Shown: positions 20,845-32,194, counted from the stretch's first letter. The stretch: 64,000 nt of DNA from Paraconiothyrium sp. Pb-2020 (GCA_022419385.1 JAJUBI010000003.1:1860001-1924000), one strand, 5' to 3'. Numbers and translations are program-made. Notes: generated from the letters alone by a model not told the origin.

Positions 20845-23800
20845 TTACTCCCCTCCACTCCCATTCCTCTTCCCCACACTCGACGCGCTGTGCCTTCCCC
20901 TTAACTTCACCGATCTGATTGAAGGCGCAGGTGACGGGCGGGGACTCGTCCTCGGCGGACTACTCAACTGCTCGAACCTCCCCGCTATATCCCTGACGCG
21001 ACTCGGTGAGCCCGAGCCCCGGGGGCTACCACCTGCACTCTCCCCTGCAATCGCATCATGTATACTCTCCTTCGAGTTCTCCCTCGGCAAAGAAAGCAGT
21101 GAAGATGTCTCAACGTCCGCGTTGACGACGCGAAGTTTACTCTTTGGCACTGTAAACATAACCTGCACAACCCTCCTCTCAACCGCAGCTTCAACGTCCC
21201 ACTCATCTTCATCGGCCGGCGTGCGCGGACGATCCCGCTCCCTCTCACCAAAGTGCCCAGGTATGCCAAGCTGGCCCGGTTCGATGGGCGTGGTAGGCGT
21301 AGGCAGCCTATCCTCGTCTGTCAAATTGACGAGGAGGTTTCCTCGTTCACGCCACTCGCGGCGGAGCCGTTCGCGCTCTGCGAGAGCAAGGTCCTCAGGG
21401 GCGCCCCAATCGTCACCGGGATGCCGCTTCCACTTCGCGCGCGGGTCGTTGGGATCCTGTGCTATTTCGTCTTCAAGCCAGTCTTGTCGTCCACGTTTGT
21501 TGCGCCAGAAGGAGGCGTCAGAAGCAGCGCGGCGAGGAAGCGTGGAGGCGGGCATAGATCTTCTGTTATTGACTGTCGCTGGGTGTTCGACGGGTTCGGG
21601 GGAGGGATTGTCCGTGTATAGTTCGAAGTGCATTGTTGCGGCGGTCAGAGATCGTGTACGATCAGCTGAGGATGTGGATCTTGCGAGTGCGCGACGAACA
21701 CTGCCTAGCCAGCTCTTCCTTCTACGTGTGAAGCCTTCTGCCGCGGACGTTGCTGCGGTGACGGTCCCCGTGCGAGTCATGCTGCTCTCCGTATGATTTG
21801 ATTGATTGTTAGAACCATTTGATGTTGACGAGGTATTGGGTCTTGTCCGTTGCTCCGGGTTTCCTCCCAAGAGAGCTTCACCTTCCGCTTGCAGAACCAT
21901 GAATGAAGAACGCGCAGTCGTGAACGAGTCTGCGTCTTCCTTGATTGTCCTTCCATTGCTCCGTATACTGGTGAACGAGCGTGTGCGAGGGTCAGTTGAG
22001 GCTTGCCAGACGTTACTGCCTCGATGCATGTTCTCTGTTGTGGGGCTGGCATCTGGAGTTTTGAATGGATTGACGTGGGCAGCAGCGTTGAGAATAGCTG
22101 TAGAACGCATAGAAGCACTGCGTCCCAAACTTCCGGTATTCGAGTGTGAAGAGAGGTTGGAGTATGTACTTCGCTCACTCAGGTTCGAGCCAGTACGTTC
22201 TGACTTTGAGGGTGATACACGACCATGGTTAGTAGGGCTGGAACGTCGAGGAAGGTTGGCACCAGCGACTGCTTGCCAGCTATGGTGGTCATCGGATTCA
22301 TCTTGCACGGGAGAAACAGGTGCAGAATGGAAGGCGCCATCATCCTCGCGCAGGCGATGTTGTTGTACGAAAGGATCCAAGCTAGGCGCATTGTCGAAGA
22401 TGGAGTGGCCTCGATCGGTGGACCGCTCACTCATCTCCGGTTGAGACGTTAACCGGGTGTTCTCATTGGCTGCTTCATGCTCTTGCTCCTCTTCCTCGTC
22501 GATAGGATGAATGTGGCCAGAACCCCTGACTCTTTTATCATCATAACGGGCTCCGCCGTGACTAGCTCTCCCACTCAGACTGCGGCGCAATCCGCGTGTT
22601 GGGCTGGGAACTTCAACCAGCAGCCCTGTTCGCTCCGCGTCGTGGGCTTTGATTCGTCCCCAACCGGAGTTGTCTTGGAAAGAAGCAGATGTATAGAAAT
22701 GTGAGTCCTCACCGCTTTGCAGATATTGCGGCTGTCCGCCGTGGCCGTCAAAGCCAGGCGATAGAGTGTATCGGTGCGCACCCATTGCTAGCTCATTGAG
22801 TTGACTCTCCCGGAACTCGCGCTGCCTCCTCAACTTGCGCGTATAGAAGATGTAAAAGGCCATCAAGCTTAGGACAGCGGCCATTCCAATTCCCAAGCCT
22901 ATGCCTAATCCTGCTTTCTGGCCGGTAGTAGCAAGGGGTCCGCTCTTAGCTGGCTGCTCGGTCCTTAACTCGGGTGGAGGCGAGTAGTCGGTTGTCCATG
23001 TGTACGAGGAAGTGTTGAGGAACATCGGTCGTTGGTTGGCATTGGTGGATGCCCTTCGCCTGCGTGAATTCGAAGCGGGTATTGAATATCCGCCCATGAT
23101 CATCATGACACCGCCCGGAAGCATAGCGGCACCGTGACCGTAGATGCCGGTCGAAGTAGACAGGCCTGAGCCAGACGTTGATGGCACAGTCCACTCCCAA
23201 TTGCCTTTTCCACCATACCCATCACCAATGTTCAGTACAGCCAGTTGAGGATTCGCGGGCGTGTTGATGTCTCCTATCCAACCACCGAAAACGACCAGGC
23301 GTTGACCATCATCACTTAGAACAGCGGTATGTCCGGATCGAGACTCGACCACCGAGACGTCTGCCCGGATCGCGAGGTCTGTCTGTGTTGAATCCGGTTG
23401 ATCGACAGGAACAAATGTCCATCCTTGCTGAGGCAACGAGAATAGCGCAACCTGTGAAGTGTTGATGAAGGCAGCGCTGGTATGGCCTCCTACGAGGACG
23501 AAGTTCTGTTGCTGTGTTTGAGTACCATCACTGCGATTAGAATAACTTGGCGATAAGCCAGTCAGTGTGAAGCCAGCTTCTGCAATTGGTGGTCCTCGGC
23601 TAGTGGATGCGCTTAATCGATACTCTAGCGATTTTGCGGTGATCTTAGATGGCTCAAGGGTCACCATGTAGTTGGAGTAATTGGCGTTCGCTTGCCAGTC
23701 TGCACTGTTCGTCCCTTGCAATGGACACATTCCACCAAAGAAGTAGGCTTGTGTATTTGTGGAGTCCCCGTCGACGATGGCAGAGAAGGACATGCCCGCG

Positions 23801-24294
23801 CTGAGGTAGCTTGGCCCAATATCGGAGACATGCTTGTCATCTTGGGCGAACGTGACGTCTTCCTGCCTCCAACTTCCATTCCCAGTCTTCTCGGACGTTT
23901 CCGGTATAAAGCTCCACACCTCGCCTCCTCTTGCCCCAGACGTGCAGTCGCCCGTATACACTGTAATGTTTCCTCCATCGTCCAGTACGGGGTCGAATGG
24001 CCGCTGTTTGGCCGAGTCGAGGAAGGGCAACGTGGGATAGAGAGTAGTGACAGTAGGATTGGCTGATTCGATACGGGAGGTTATGTCGATAGTACCGAGC
24101 TCGAACTGTGAAGATGAGCTGGATGACGGCTGGAAGACGTAGACACGCGAGCCATTGAGGAGCAATCTCGTCGGGTTGTACACTTGAGCATCAATGTTCG
24201 CCAGGCAAAGCGCGGCCCATAGTAGGACAGTTCGCACCGACGCGAAATGTGGCCGGATGAGTGCGGTCGGCACCGGTGCGGTTGGTCGACGCAT
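20845..24294 (-). CDS. Kelch-like beta-propeller, single-pass membrane protein with long cytosolic tail
   Basis: One exon of 1149 residues from the ATG at 24294, chosen because MRRPTAP... leads directly into a signal peptide ending near CLANIDAQ; the frame is open further upstream. Residues ~35-440 look like a kelch/galactose-oxidase-type propeller: repeated GG-containing blades such as FVLVGGHTSAAF, RLVVFGGWIGDI and VMMIMGGYS, with many N-glycosylation sequons. A single transmembrane segment lies near 460-485 (GLGIGLGIGMAAVLSLMAF), followed by a basic stop-transfer stretch and a ~650-residue Ser/Arg-rich disordered tail. Architecture suggests a cell-surface sensor or polarity-type protein with an extracellular propeller; related fungal kelch membrane proteins are largely uncharacterised. 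No intron seen. Confidence 0.85.
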   Translation of the reverse strand: MRRPTAPVPTALIRPHFASVRTVLLWAALCLANIDAQVYNPTRLLLNGSRVYVFQPSSSSSSQFELGTIDITSRIESANPTVTTLYPTLPFLDSAKQRPFDPVLDDGGNITVYTGDCTSGARGGEVWSFIPETSEKTGNGSWRQEDVTFAQDDKHVSDIGPSYLSAGMSFSAIVDGDSTNTQAYFFGGMCPLQGTNSADWQANANYSNYMVTLEPSKITAKSLEYRLSASTSRGPPIAEAGFTLTGLSPSYSNRSDGTQTQQQNFVLVGGHTSAAFINTSQVALFSLPQQGWTFVPVDQPDSTQTDLAIRADVSVVESRSGHTAVLSDDGQRLVVFGGWIGDINTPANPQLAVLNIGDGYGGKGNWEWTVPSTSGSGLSTSTGIYGHGAAMLPGGVMMIMGGYSIPASNSRRRRASTNANQRPMFLNTSSYTWTTDYSPPPELRTEQPAKSGPLATTGQKAGLGIGLGIGMAAVLSLMAFYIFYTRKLRRQREFRESQLNELAMGAHRYTLSPGFDGHGGQPQYLQSGEDSHFYTSASFQDNSGWGRIKAHDAERTGLLVEVPSPTRGLRRSLSGRASHGGARYDDKRVRGSGHIHPIDEEEEQEHEAANENTRLTSQPEMSERSTDRGHSIFDNAPSLDPFVQQHRLREDDGAFHSAPVSPVQDESDDHHSWQAVAGANLPRRSSPTNHGRVSPSKSERTGSNLSERSTYSNLSSHSNTGSLGRSASMRSTAILNAAAHVNPFKTPDASPTTENMHRGSNVWQASTDPRTRSFTSIRSNGRTIKEDADSFTTARSSFMVLQAEGEALLGGNPEQRTRPNTSSTSNGSNNQSNHTESSMTRTGTVTAATSAAEGFTRRRKSWLGSVRRALARSTSSADRTRSLTAATMHFELYTDNPSPEPVEHPATVNNRRSMPASTLPRRAASDASFWRNKRGRQDWLEDEIAQDPNDPRAKWKRHPGDDWGAPEDLALAERERLRREWRERGNLLVNLTDEDRLPTPTTPIEPGQLGIPGHFGERERDRPRTPADEDEWDVEAAVERRVVQVMFTVPKSKLRVVNADVETSSLLSLPRENSKESIHDAIAGESAGGSPRGSGSPSRVRDIAGRFEQLSSPPRTSPRPSPAPSIRSVKLRGRHSASSVGKRNGSGGE

Positions 24295-25274
24295 GGCGGT
24301 GGGGTCTTTTCGTGCGCGCTCGTGAGGGACGTTCAGTCCGTTGCTCTTCTTGCCCCCTCCATCGAACACACACGCTGGTGAGGGTTGCGGGACAGGGTAG
24401 CACAAAGCTCGAGGTAGACACGATACTGGGGAAGAGACTGGCAAGAATCGAGTGGTATCATAGATCCGCAGTTCATGCACGGTTGCGAAGGGAGGCGGGT
24501 CGTTGGGTCGTTGGGTCAGTAAACAGGTCCAGCCACCCATTACGCGCAGCACCGCCTGGGCGCCGAGTCAGCCTGTAACCCGCCGCAAAAGGATGTTCAG
24601 GCCAATCGCCGTGGCACGGTACAACGTTCAGGAATGCAGCGGGCGTAGCCAGCCTCCAATGGCGGCCATCAGACGATGCGGTCCCGCACATGCCGCACGG
24701 GTAAACACGAGTTGCCCGGAGCAACCGTTCGCTTGGCGTTGCGCCCCGCTGTAGCTGAGCAGATCGAGCATCATGCCCGAGTCCAGCCATGGCCATGCGT
24801 CGCAAGACCGGTACGTTGATGGTTCTTCGGACGATAAGGGACGGTGATTTCATCTCCGCAGCGCAGAGGCGGGAAGTGACAGAGCAAGGTAGGGAGGCTG
24901 GGGTGGTTACACCGGCGCGTGCCAAGTGGACCCTTTTCGACGAGCTCCAGCGGAACAAAAGACCACGCATGTGCTTCTCCCCAAGACGGCTTGCTGGGTC
25001 TCTTCTGCTGTGATCAACGATGCTCATGCTGTTGGTAGAGGTTTCAGATTGTACAGTGCTAGCGAGCATCGCCCCATAGCACACGAATGCGTCAGCGCGT
25101 TGCTGGGGTGCGAAGTTGCGCTTTGCAGCATTTCCATGTTTTCTCATGTCTCGAATCTTGCTGGTGTCTCTCGGATGCTACACGTCGTAACGTGCTGTCC
25201 TACCGAGATCGCCCGCTCGACCGGCTATCTGATTCTAACCTGTGCTACTCGGTGTGACTGTCGACATTACCTCT
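24295..25274. other. Intergenic, promoter of kelch-like gene and 3' flank of SDR gene
   Basis: About 1 kb, GC-rich. The coding frame of the kelch-like gene stays open upstream to about 24552 but begins without an ATG there. A minus-strand frame at 24473-25147 (224 codons) has no recognisable content. Confidence 0.4.
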
Positions 25275-26229
25275 CTAGAAACTGAACCTCATGCCTCCAT
25301 TCGCGCAGATCACGCTGCCCGTGGTCCATGCTGCTTCCGGCAGGCAAAGCATCCCCACAACGCCCGCTACTTCCTCGCTATAAGCTGGTCTTCCACCCAC
25401 AGATTCGTAGTACTCTGTCTTGTCGCCCTCAAACTCCTTCCTGGGTGTCGCCAATGGCGTGCTTTGCAGGAATGGCCGGTTGAAGTTGATGAACGATTCG
25501 TCATTCGTACCGTACATATCGGTGGCGACTGGCCCAGGATTGACCGAGTTCACAGTTGCGCGTTCAGCAAGCTCGCGGGACCACGTCCGTGTCATGGCCT
25601 CGAGGGCAGCTTTCGTGCCACCGTAGACACTCTGACTGACGTATCCGAGCGAAGAACTGACAGAAGAAAGGTTCACGATGCGGCCGGATCGATCGTTGGG
25701 CAGATATGGCAAGGCGGCCTGCAGCAAGAGCAATGGTCCTCGCACGTTGATATTGTACTGCCGTGCAAAGTCCTCGCAGTTTACGGTCTCGATCCTATTG
25801 TTACCCGCGACACCAGCGTTATTGATAATAACATCGATCTGGAATTTGCCAGTTTTCTGATGGGAAAAGTTGTTCTTCGCAACTTCTACAATGTGCTTCG
25901 GGCCATTTTCATCGCCCATGTTCGCCTGGACGACGACAGCCTTGACGCCATGCTGAGATTGCAGCTCTTCGGCGAGTTCCAAGGTGATCTTCTCGGAAGA
26001 ATCGGACGTATAGTTCAGGACGAGGTTCAAGCCTTTACTGGCAAGGTTACGCGCAATAGCGGCGCCAATGCCTGTAGCATCAATGAGAATGGTAATAACT
26101 GGCCAGTATCGTCTGCATACCTCTGCTTGCTCCAGTAACAATGCCGACTCGTCCTTGCAATGCACGCGCACCCGAGCCGCTGCTCAGATTCGTGGCAGAG
26201 AAGGTTCGCGAATGCTCGGGTCTGGACAT
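25275..26229 (-). CDS. Short-chain dehydrogenase/reductase (3-oxoacyl-ACP-reductase-like)
   Basis: Exon 1 (26229-26121) and exon 2 (26071-25275) flank a 49-nt intron (GTATGC to GCTACAG) and encode 301 residues. The splice falls inside the cofactor motif and yields VTGASRGIG at 31-39, which proves the join. Further SDR hallmarks are NNAG in the middle, the catalytic Ser in VNLSSVSSS, YGGTK (YxxxK) and the NPGPVATDMY segment after it. The NADP-binding Rossmann fold is therefore intact. SDRs of this group reduce ketones on many small substrates; the actual one cannot be inferred. An Arg/Ser-rich leader of about 25 residues precedes the fold and might be a weak organelle signal. Confidence 0.92.
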
Positions 26230-27505
26230 GGTGAAGTTCGGGGCAGGAACAGATAGGAGTCAGAAATCACAGTGTGTGCTCGCGATCTCCAGAGGGCCCG
26301 CTGCTACCTCCCACCATGGCGGGGTAGCGTCATGGAGGGGCACTTGTGGAGTCCGGGTCTAGATTGTCCGAACAGTTTTTCCACAGCCAGCCTCCTGTTG
26401 AAATTGCAAGCACATGATCAATTGAATGTTTGCAAGCCATTCTGGTAGAACCAAGGTAGTCGAGGGGACGATGGATTCACCATGCTGGAGTTGAATCTTG
26501 TCGGTCTTGAAGAATGACAGAGGCCGGCTTTGAAAAGAACGGGAACTGGGTCAGCTTTAAGAGTTTATCCCTAATTTCACCGGTAAAGACCAGATAGGCT
26601 AGTTGGGAGGGCCTGTGAACAAGACCGATATCTGTGCACCGTCGAGGATGGTGGACCGCAGTGCAAGGACAATCGTCTGCAACTGCGGTTCCCAGAGGTA
26701 CTGGGTGCCCATGACCAATGAACGTGGTCCTTTCGGGCGATTGCACGGAGTCCGAGTGCTTCAAGGACTCCTTTGCAGGCGAGACGCAGCGTTGGACAGC
26801 CTGGCTGACCAGCGGCGAGATCCCAATGGCCCCCCAACGTGACGGCGTCCCCAGGTTGCTGTTGGTGCGTGGGTGCGCCCTCGAGAAAACCACCGACACC
26901 ACCGACACCAACGCTTCAGAGAAGTGGTATGAGTCGTCGATCGTAGTGTCGCGCTACGCACATTGTCGCATCTGGAGGGGCATCTTTCCGAAATCGGCGG
27001 AAAGTCTCCCGCGCCAAAGCGAGCTCTGTGTCGGAGCTCCGACCTGCAGAAAGTCTGCGCGAAGTCGCCGTGCCGTCATTGCTGGACGGCCGAAGATGGG
27101 CAGCCGGCCAGCACCAGTCGGTCCTTGGAGATAGCCGGCGTGTGAAGCTCTCTGCACCGTCACAGCACTAGAAATGCAAAGCCCGACCGTGGACGTGTTG
27201 GCAACGAGAGCTACACAATGGGCCGGAAGCCGAAGCAAAGGTCGGGGCAAGCAGGGGCCAGCCACTGGAGGTTCCTTCCCTTGCCTAGCCCAATGCGGCC
27301 GCTAGCACCACCACCCCTCATACGCCAGCGAAAAAGATAGAAAAGCACGACACCGCCCTACAAATATTGTGCTCATCCTGGGTCCGCCTCTCTTGTCCTC
27401 CCTCACTCTTACACCACTTACTCTGACGAGCACTTCTCCTTTCCGTTGCTCTTCAGACCAGGCACACCACTTTTAGATACCCCTCCTTCCCTCTCACACC
27501 TCACC
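26230..27505. other. Divergent intergenic region, SDR / MET6 promoters
   Basis: 1.28 kb between divergent starts. A perfect 14-bp palindrome GTCGGAGCTCCGAC lies at 27030-27043. The last ~120 bp before MET6 (about 27385-27505) are strongly pyrimidine-rich, typical of highly expressed fungal promoters and 5' leaders. No gene recognised; open frames here lack conserved features. Confidence 0.45.
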
Positions 27506-29916
27506 ATGGTGCAGTCATCGGTGCTCGGTTTCCCCCGCATGGGTGCGAACCGTGACCTGAAGAAGGCCAACGAAGCATACTGGGCGGACAAGCTCTCTCG
27601 CGATGAGCTGATCAAGGAGGCCAAGCGTCTCCGCCTTGCTCACTGGCAGATCCAAAAGGATGCCGGTGTCGATGTCATCCCCAGCAACGACTTCGCCTTC
27701 TACGACCACCTCCTCGACCACATCCAGCTGTTCAACGTGCGTCTCACCACATGTAGCTGTGTCTTCACTCTGCTGACAATCATCAGGCCATCCCGGAGCG
27801 ATACTCTAGCGCTAAGCTCGATGCTCTCGACGAGTACTTCGCCATGGGCCGTGGCCACCAGAAGGATGGTGTCGATGTTCCCTCGCTTGTAAGTCGCCGG
27901 AAACCCCACCGAATACTTTTCTCGGGCGGTCACTGACACCCGGCGCAGGAAATGGTCAAGTGGTTCGACTCCAACTACCACTACGTCAAGCCTACTCTCC
28001 AGGACAACCAGACCTTCTCTCTCTCCTCCGACCCCAAACCCGTCCGCGAGTTCCTCGAGGCGAAGGAGGCTGGCATCACTACCCGCCCCGTCCTCGTCGG
28101 TCCCGTCTCCTTCCTCCACCTCGGTAAGGCCGACCGTGGCCAGTCCGTCGACCCCATCTCCCTCATCTCCAAGCTCGTCCCCGTATACGTTGAGCTCCTC
28201 AAGAAGCTCAAGGAGGCCGGTGCCGAGACTGTTCAGATCGACGAGCCTATCCTCGTCCAGGACCTTCCCCAAAAGGTGAAAGATGCTTTCAAGCCCGCCT
28301 ACGAGGCCCTCACCGCCAACGGTCTCCCCAAGATCGTCCTTGCCACCTACTTCGGTGACATTGTCCACAACTTCGATGTCTTCCCCGCTCTCCAGGGTGT
28401 CTCCGCCATCCACGTCGACCTTGTCCGCAACCCTGAGCAACTCGAGGCCGTCATTGGCAAGCTCGGCTCCAACCAGATTCTCTCTGCCGGTGTTGTCGAC
28501 GGCCGTAACATCTGGAAGACCAACTTCAAGCGTGCCATTGAGACTGTCGAATCCGCCATCCAGAAGCTTGGTAAGGACCGTGTCATTGTTGCCACCTCCA
28601 GCTCTCTCCTCCACACCCCCCACTCCCTCGAGGCCGAGAAGAAGCTTGATGCTGAGGTCAAGGACTGGTTCTCCTTCGCCGTCCAGAAGGTGTCTGAGGT
28701 TACCGTCATCGCTAAGGCTGTCACCGAGGGCCCTGCTGCCGTTCGTGAGGCTCTTGAGGCCAACGCCAAGTCCATGGAGTCTCGTGCTACCTCCAAGCGC
28801 ACTAACAACAAGGCCGTCAAGGATCGCCAGGCCAGTGTCAAGGCCGCTGATCACGAGCGCCAGTCCCCCTTCCCCCAGCGTCTTGCTGCCCAGAAGACCC
28901 ACCTCAAGCTCCCCATCTTCCCCACCACCACCATTGGTTCCTTCCCCCAGACCAAGGAGATCCGTATCCAGCGTAATAAGTTCACCAAGGGTGAGATCAC
29001 CGCTGAGGAATACGAGCGATTTATCGAGAAGGAGATCGAGGATGTTGTCCGCATCCAGGAAGAGCTTGACCTCGACGTCCTTGTCCACGGTGAGCCCGAG
29101 CGCAACGACATGGTGCAGTACTTCGGTGAGCGTCTTGACGGTTATGCCTTCACCACCAACGGTTGGGTCCAGTCTTATGGATCCCGCTGTGTCCGTCCCC
29201 CGATCGTTGTCGGTGACATTTCCCGCCCTGCTGCTATGACTGTCAAGGAGTCCAAGTACGCTGCTTCCATCTCCAAGAAGCCCATGAAGGGTATGCTTAC
29301 GGGCCCCATCACCTGCCTCCGATGGTCATTCCCCCGTGACGATGTCCACCAATCCGTTCAGGCTCAGCAGCTCGCTCTTGCCATCCGTGACGAGGTCGTT
29401 GACCTCGAGTCCGCTGGCGTCTACGTCATCCAGATCGATGAGCCTGCTCTCCGTGAGGGTCTTCCCCTCCGTGCCGGTGAGGAGCGCGAGAAGTACCTCT
29501 CCTGGGCCGTTGACTCCTTCAAGCTGTCAGCCGCTGGAGTCAAGGACTCTACCCAGATCCACTCTCACTTCTGCTACTCCGAGTTCCAGGACTTCTTCCA
29601 CGCCATTGCTGCTCTCGATGCTGACGTTCTGTCCATCGAGAACTCCAAGTCAGACGCTAAGCTCCTCAAGGTCTTTGAGGACAAGGAGTACCCCCGCCAC
29701 ATCGGCCCCGGTGTTTATGACATCCACTCGCCGCGTGTCCCGTCCGAGCAGGAGATGAAGGACCGCATCGGCGAGATGCTCCAGTGGCTCAAGCCCGAGC
29801 AGCTCTGGATCAACCCGGACTGCGGTCTCAAGACCCGTCAGTGGAAGGAGACCAAGGCCGCCCTTACCAACATGGTCAACTCGGCCAAGTTCTACCGCGA
29901 GAAGCACGCTGCTTAA
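27506..29916 (+). CDS. MET6: Cobalamin-independent methionine synthase
   Basis: Exons 27506-27736, 27787-27888 and 27949-29916 encode 766 residues; introns are 50 and 60 nt (GTGCGT and GTAAGT donors), all phase 0. The enzyme transfers the methyl group of 5-methyltetrahydropteroyl-glutamate to homocysteine in the cytosol, the last step of methionine synthesis. The N-terminal half starts VQSSVLGFPRMG; the catalytic C-terminal half carries IFPTTTIGSFPQT, HGEPERNDMVQYFGE, the zinc-ligand segment with HSHFCYSEF, and WINPDCGLKTR with the last zinc cysteine. Length equals the fungal norm. Codon use is strongly C-ending, signalling very high expression; this bias also creates a long antisense open frame that should not be annotated. 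Confidence 0.98.
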
Positions 29917-30638
29917 GCGGTTTTCTGCATCAAGTCCTGGGTACTTTAACCACTACTCGGACTTTCCTCCGCCGGCTACTTATCATCTGAATGGCCGGGT
30001 GTAATGTGTCTAATGTGTTTATGATACCAAAAAGTAGTTCAACCTGTTCAACCTGCATTGGGGAGTGGTCATTGTGGAGATGTACTTATATGAGCGCCTT
30101 CAACATCGGCGTTCATGAGCAGGCGGGTCGAGAACTCATAGAGATCTGGATGGATATTGGCGTACTATTTGGGATGATTTGACGGCCTACTTTGGCATTT
30201 GGGTTTCTACAAATCTAAGTCTACTCGGCGATTTAGAGAAGACAGGACTGCTACAAGCAGTTGGTAGCAGATAGCAAGCGGTTGCGGAACATACGCACGC
30301 GAATCAATGGAATCAGCACCGTAATTCAAACTTCTTCTTTGTGGTGGCCTCAGTAACGCGATATGCGTGTTGCGGTTTTCTGACAATCGCTATCGTCCTG
30401 TCTGGACCTCGACTGCAATGAGAACGATTTTGAGAACCAGAGCTGCTCGTGCAACCAGCAGACCAGCATAGTAGTAGGTAAATACGGAATCCAATTCGCC
30501 TATGTGCAGTCCCCATATGCTCCGTAACACCCCCTCGGCATGCAAGAATAGCTCCTCTCACCGCCTTTGCGTATGATGTATCCTCTTCACTGCTCGCATC
30601 CCCGCACTCCTCCAACCCCCCCTCTCTCTTCATGCCTC
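29917..30638. other. Intergenic between convergent MET6 and dynein light chain genes
   Basis: About 720 bp holding the two 3' UTRs. No gene or repeat recognised. Confidence 0.4.
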
Positions 30639-31273
30639 TTAGATACCAACCCAGTTCACACTGACCACGACGTCCATCCCCTTCTTTTCCGCGCCATCCC
30701 ACTTGTAGCTCAAAGTTCCATCCTTCTCTGTGTTCCAGAAGGCGCCGACTGCGCTGTGCATGCCGCGGCGACCGGCGGCGCCGCCGTCTGAGGGTGCGCC
30801 TGGGTGCTGGATGATGGTGCTGTGAGCGATGTACTTGTAGGCGGGTTGCGAGGGCTTGGAGGCGTCGTCGGAGGTGGGGGTGGTCTTCTCGATCAGGGTC
30901 TTGAGGAGGTTGTTCTGTTGCGGGTATATTAGCGCAATCACGCATGTAGGGCTGGCTGTTGCGGGAGCTTGTTTTGTGCAGGGAGACGAGAAGGGGGAGT
31001 GAGACGAGAGTGTCGCGTGAGGTGGGATGGGAACGAAGGATAGGGGACGTACGATAATGGCGGTGTTCCAGTCTGCTACTTTCTCGTGCTCGTACTTCTC
31101 TGCTGAGGCGAGGGCTGCCTCAACGGTCTGGTATTCAAGTCAGTATATTGGAGGTTGTGGAGCAAGAAGTGCGTACGCTCTTGACGATCTCAGTGAGCTC
31201 TTCCGTGGGGAGGGGAGACTGTTTCGGTCAGCGTCTTTGCTTCCTCACATGCGCTTGATCGACCCACAGCCAT
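30639..31273 (-). CDS. Tctex-1-type dynein light chain
   Basis: Four exons, 31273-31268, 31218-31177, 31127-31053 and 30914-30639, encode 132 residues. The first exon is a 6-nt microexon (ATG GCT); introns are 49, 49 and 138 nt, GT-AG, all phase 0. The sequence shows the Tctex1 fold pattern: an N-terminal helix (LPTEELTEIVKS), a second helix (KVADWNTAIINNLLKTLIEKT), then strands ending in the signature region YKYIAHSTIIQHPG, GAFWNTEKDGTLSYKWDG and VVVSVNWVGI. Such proteins dimerise on dynein intermediate chains and adapt cargo for minus-end transport. There is a Gly/Ala-rich insertion of about 12 residues between the first two strands. Confidence 0.9.
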
Positions 31274-31764
31274 TGTGATGTGCGTTTAGCGTAAAGTAGG
31301 GTATCTAGAAATGCAGCGTAAGCTAGGAAACGTAGCAATAGAGTGTATGGTAGTATATGCGAAGGCCGGTGTTGATGGGTGTTTACTCCGGATGTTTTTG
31401 CCAACAAGCCCGCCGAGACAGTTCTAGTGCAAACACGCAGCCAACGCCGCACGAGCCTCTGAAAACGACCTGGGTCAGTGGCTGATGCAGCCTAGCGAGC
31501 GGCCATCACGTGGGTGCCCTGATTGGACAGTACGGGCAGGGGAGCTGGCAGCTGCCGTCACTGTTCAGAGGAGGAGCTTGCGCATGTCTCCGCTCTGAAA
31601 GCTTGAATCTTTCATCCACCCCGGTCTACGCAATTCTTCCTTCTGCACGCCAATCCCGCTGTCCAGGCGCATTGTTGTGTCTATCGCTAGAGAGCATATC
31701 ACACGCAAACACCGTACAACAATACCCGTCGAGCATCCACTAGCGGGGTCATACAGCCCTCGTC
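31274..31764. promoter_or_regulatory. Divergent promoter, dynein light chain / VTC1
   Basis: 491 bp between divergent starts. It contains a CACGTGGG site (31507-31514, listed separately) and a CCAAT-type box on the minus strand (GATTGG at 31521-31526). No coding content. Confidence 0.5.
31507..31514 (+). promoter_or_regulatory. CACGTGGG, PHO-type E-box upstream of VTC1
   Basis: The octamer CACGTGGG lies about 250 bp upstream of the VTC1 start. It equals the high-affinity Pho4 site known from yeast phosphate genes, and VTC1 is itself phosphate-regulated in yeast; NUC-1/PalcA-type bHLH factors in filamentous fungi bind the same core. Binding here is inferred from sequence alone. Confidence 0.45.
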
Positions 31765-32194
31765 ATGTCTACCCAACCGCTCCTCCAAACCGCCCCGGGT
31801 ACGCACGCTGCCCTCCCAAACACTTCCAATTCCTAACGTGCCTGTAGGCAAACGCATCGCCCTCCCCACCCGTGTCGAACCCAAAGTCTTCTTCGCCAAC
31901 GAGCGCACCTTCCTCTCATGGCTCAACTTCACCGTCATCCTGGGCGGTCTTGCCGTTGGTCTCCTCAACTTCGGCGACAAGATCGGGCAGATTAGTGCTG
32001 GGCTGTTCACCCTTGTTGCTATGGCTGCCATGGCGTATGCGCTGGTCACGTTCCATTGGCGCGCGAAGAGCATCAGGCAGAGGGGACAGGGTGGGTTCGA
32101 TGATCGGTTTGGCCCGACCGTGTTAACGATAGCGTTGTTTGCGGCAGTGGTGGTGAACTTCGTATTAAGGGTGGTGAGTGAGAACAAGAAATAG
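31765..32194 (+). CDS. VTC1: Vacuolar transporter chaperone subunit 1
   Basis: Exon 1 (31765-31798) and exon 2 (31848-32194) flank a 49-nt intron and encode 126 residues, close to the yeast 129. The product consists of the family motif KRIALPTRVEPKVFFANERTFLSWLNF followed by three membrane helices and a basic last cytosolic stretch (HWRAKSIRQRG) between helices two and three. Vtc1 is the small membrane subunit of the polyphosphate polymerase complex in vacuolar and ER membranes and helps move polyphosphate into the lumen. The family core is complete. The partner subunits (Vtc2-4) are not in the window. Confidence 0.97.

Noticed and set aside
24295..24552. N-terminal extension of the kelch-like protein
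   Set aside because: The upstream frame has no ATG at its beginning and would bury the signal peptide 86 residues inside the protein.
24473..25147. Minus-strand frame of 224 codons upstream of the kelch-like gene
   Set aside because: No motif, begins within the promoter, and overlaps the upstream open part of another frame.
25242..26138. Plus-strand frame of 298 codons
   Set aside because: Antisense to the SDR gene; the SDR frame has all family motifs.
27700..29088. Minus-strand open frame of 462 codons
   Set aside because: It lies antisense to MET6 and results from the C-ending codon bias of that gene; the composition (Gly/Val/Leu/Asp repeats) is that of a mirror frame.
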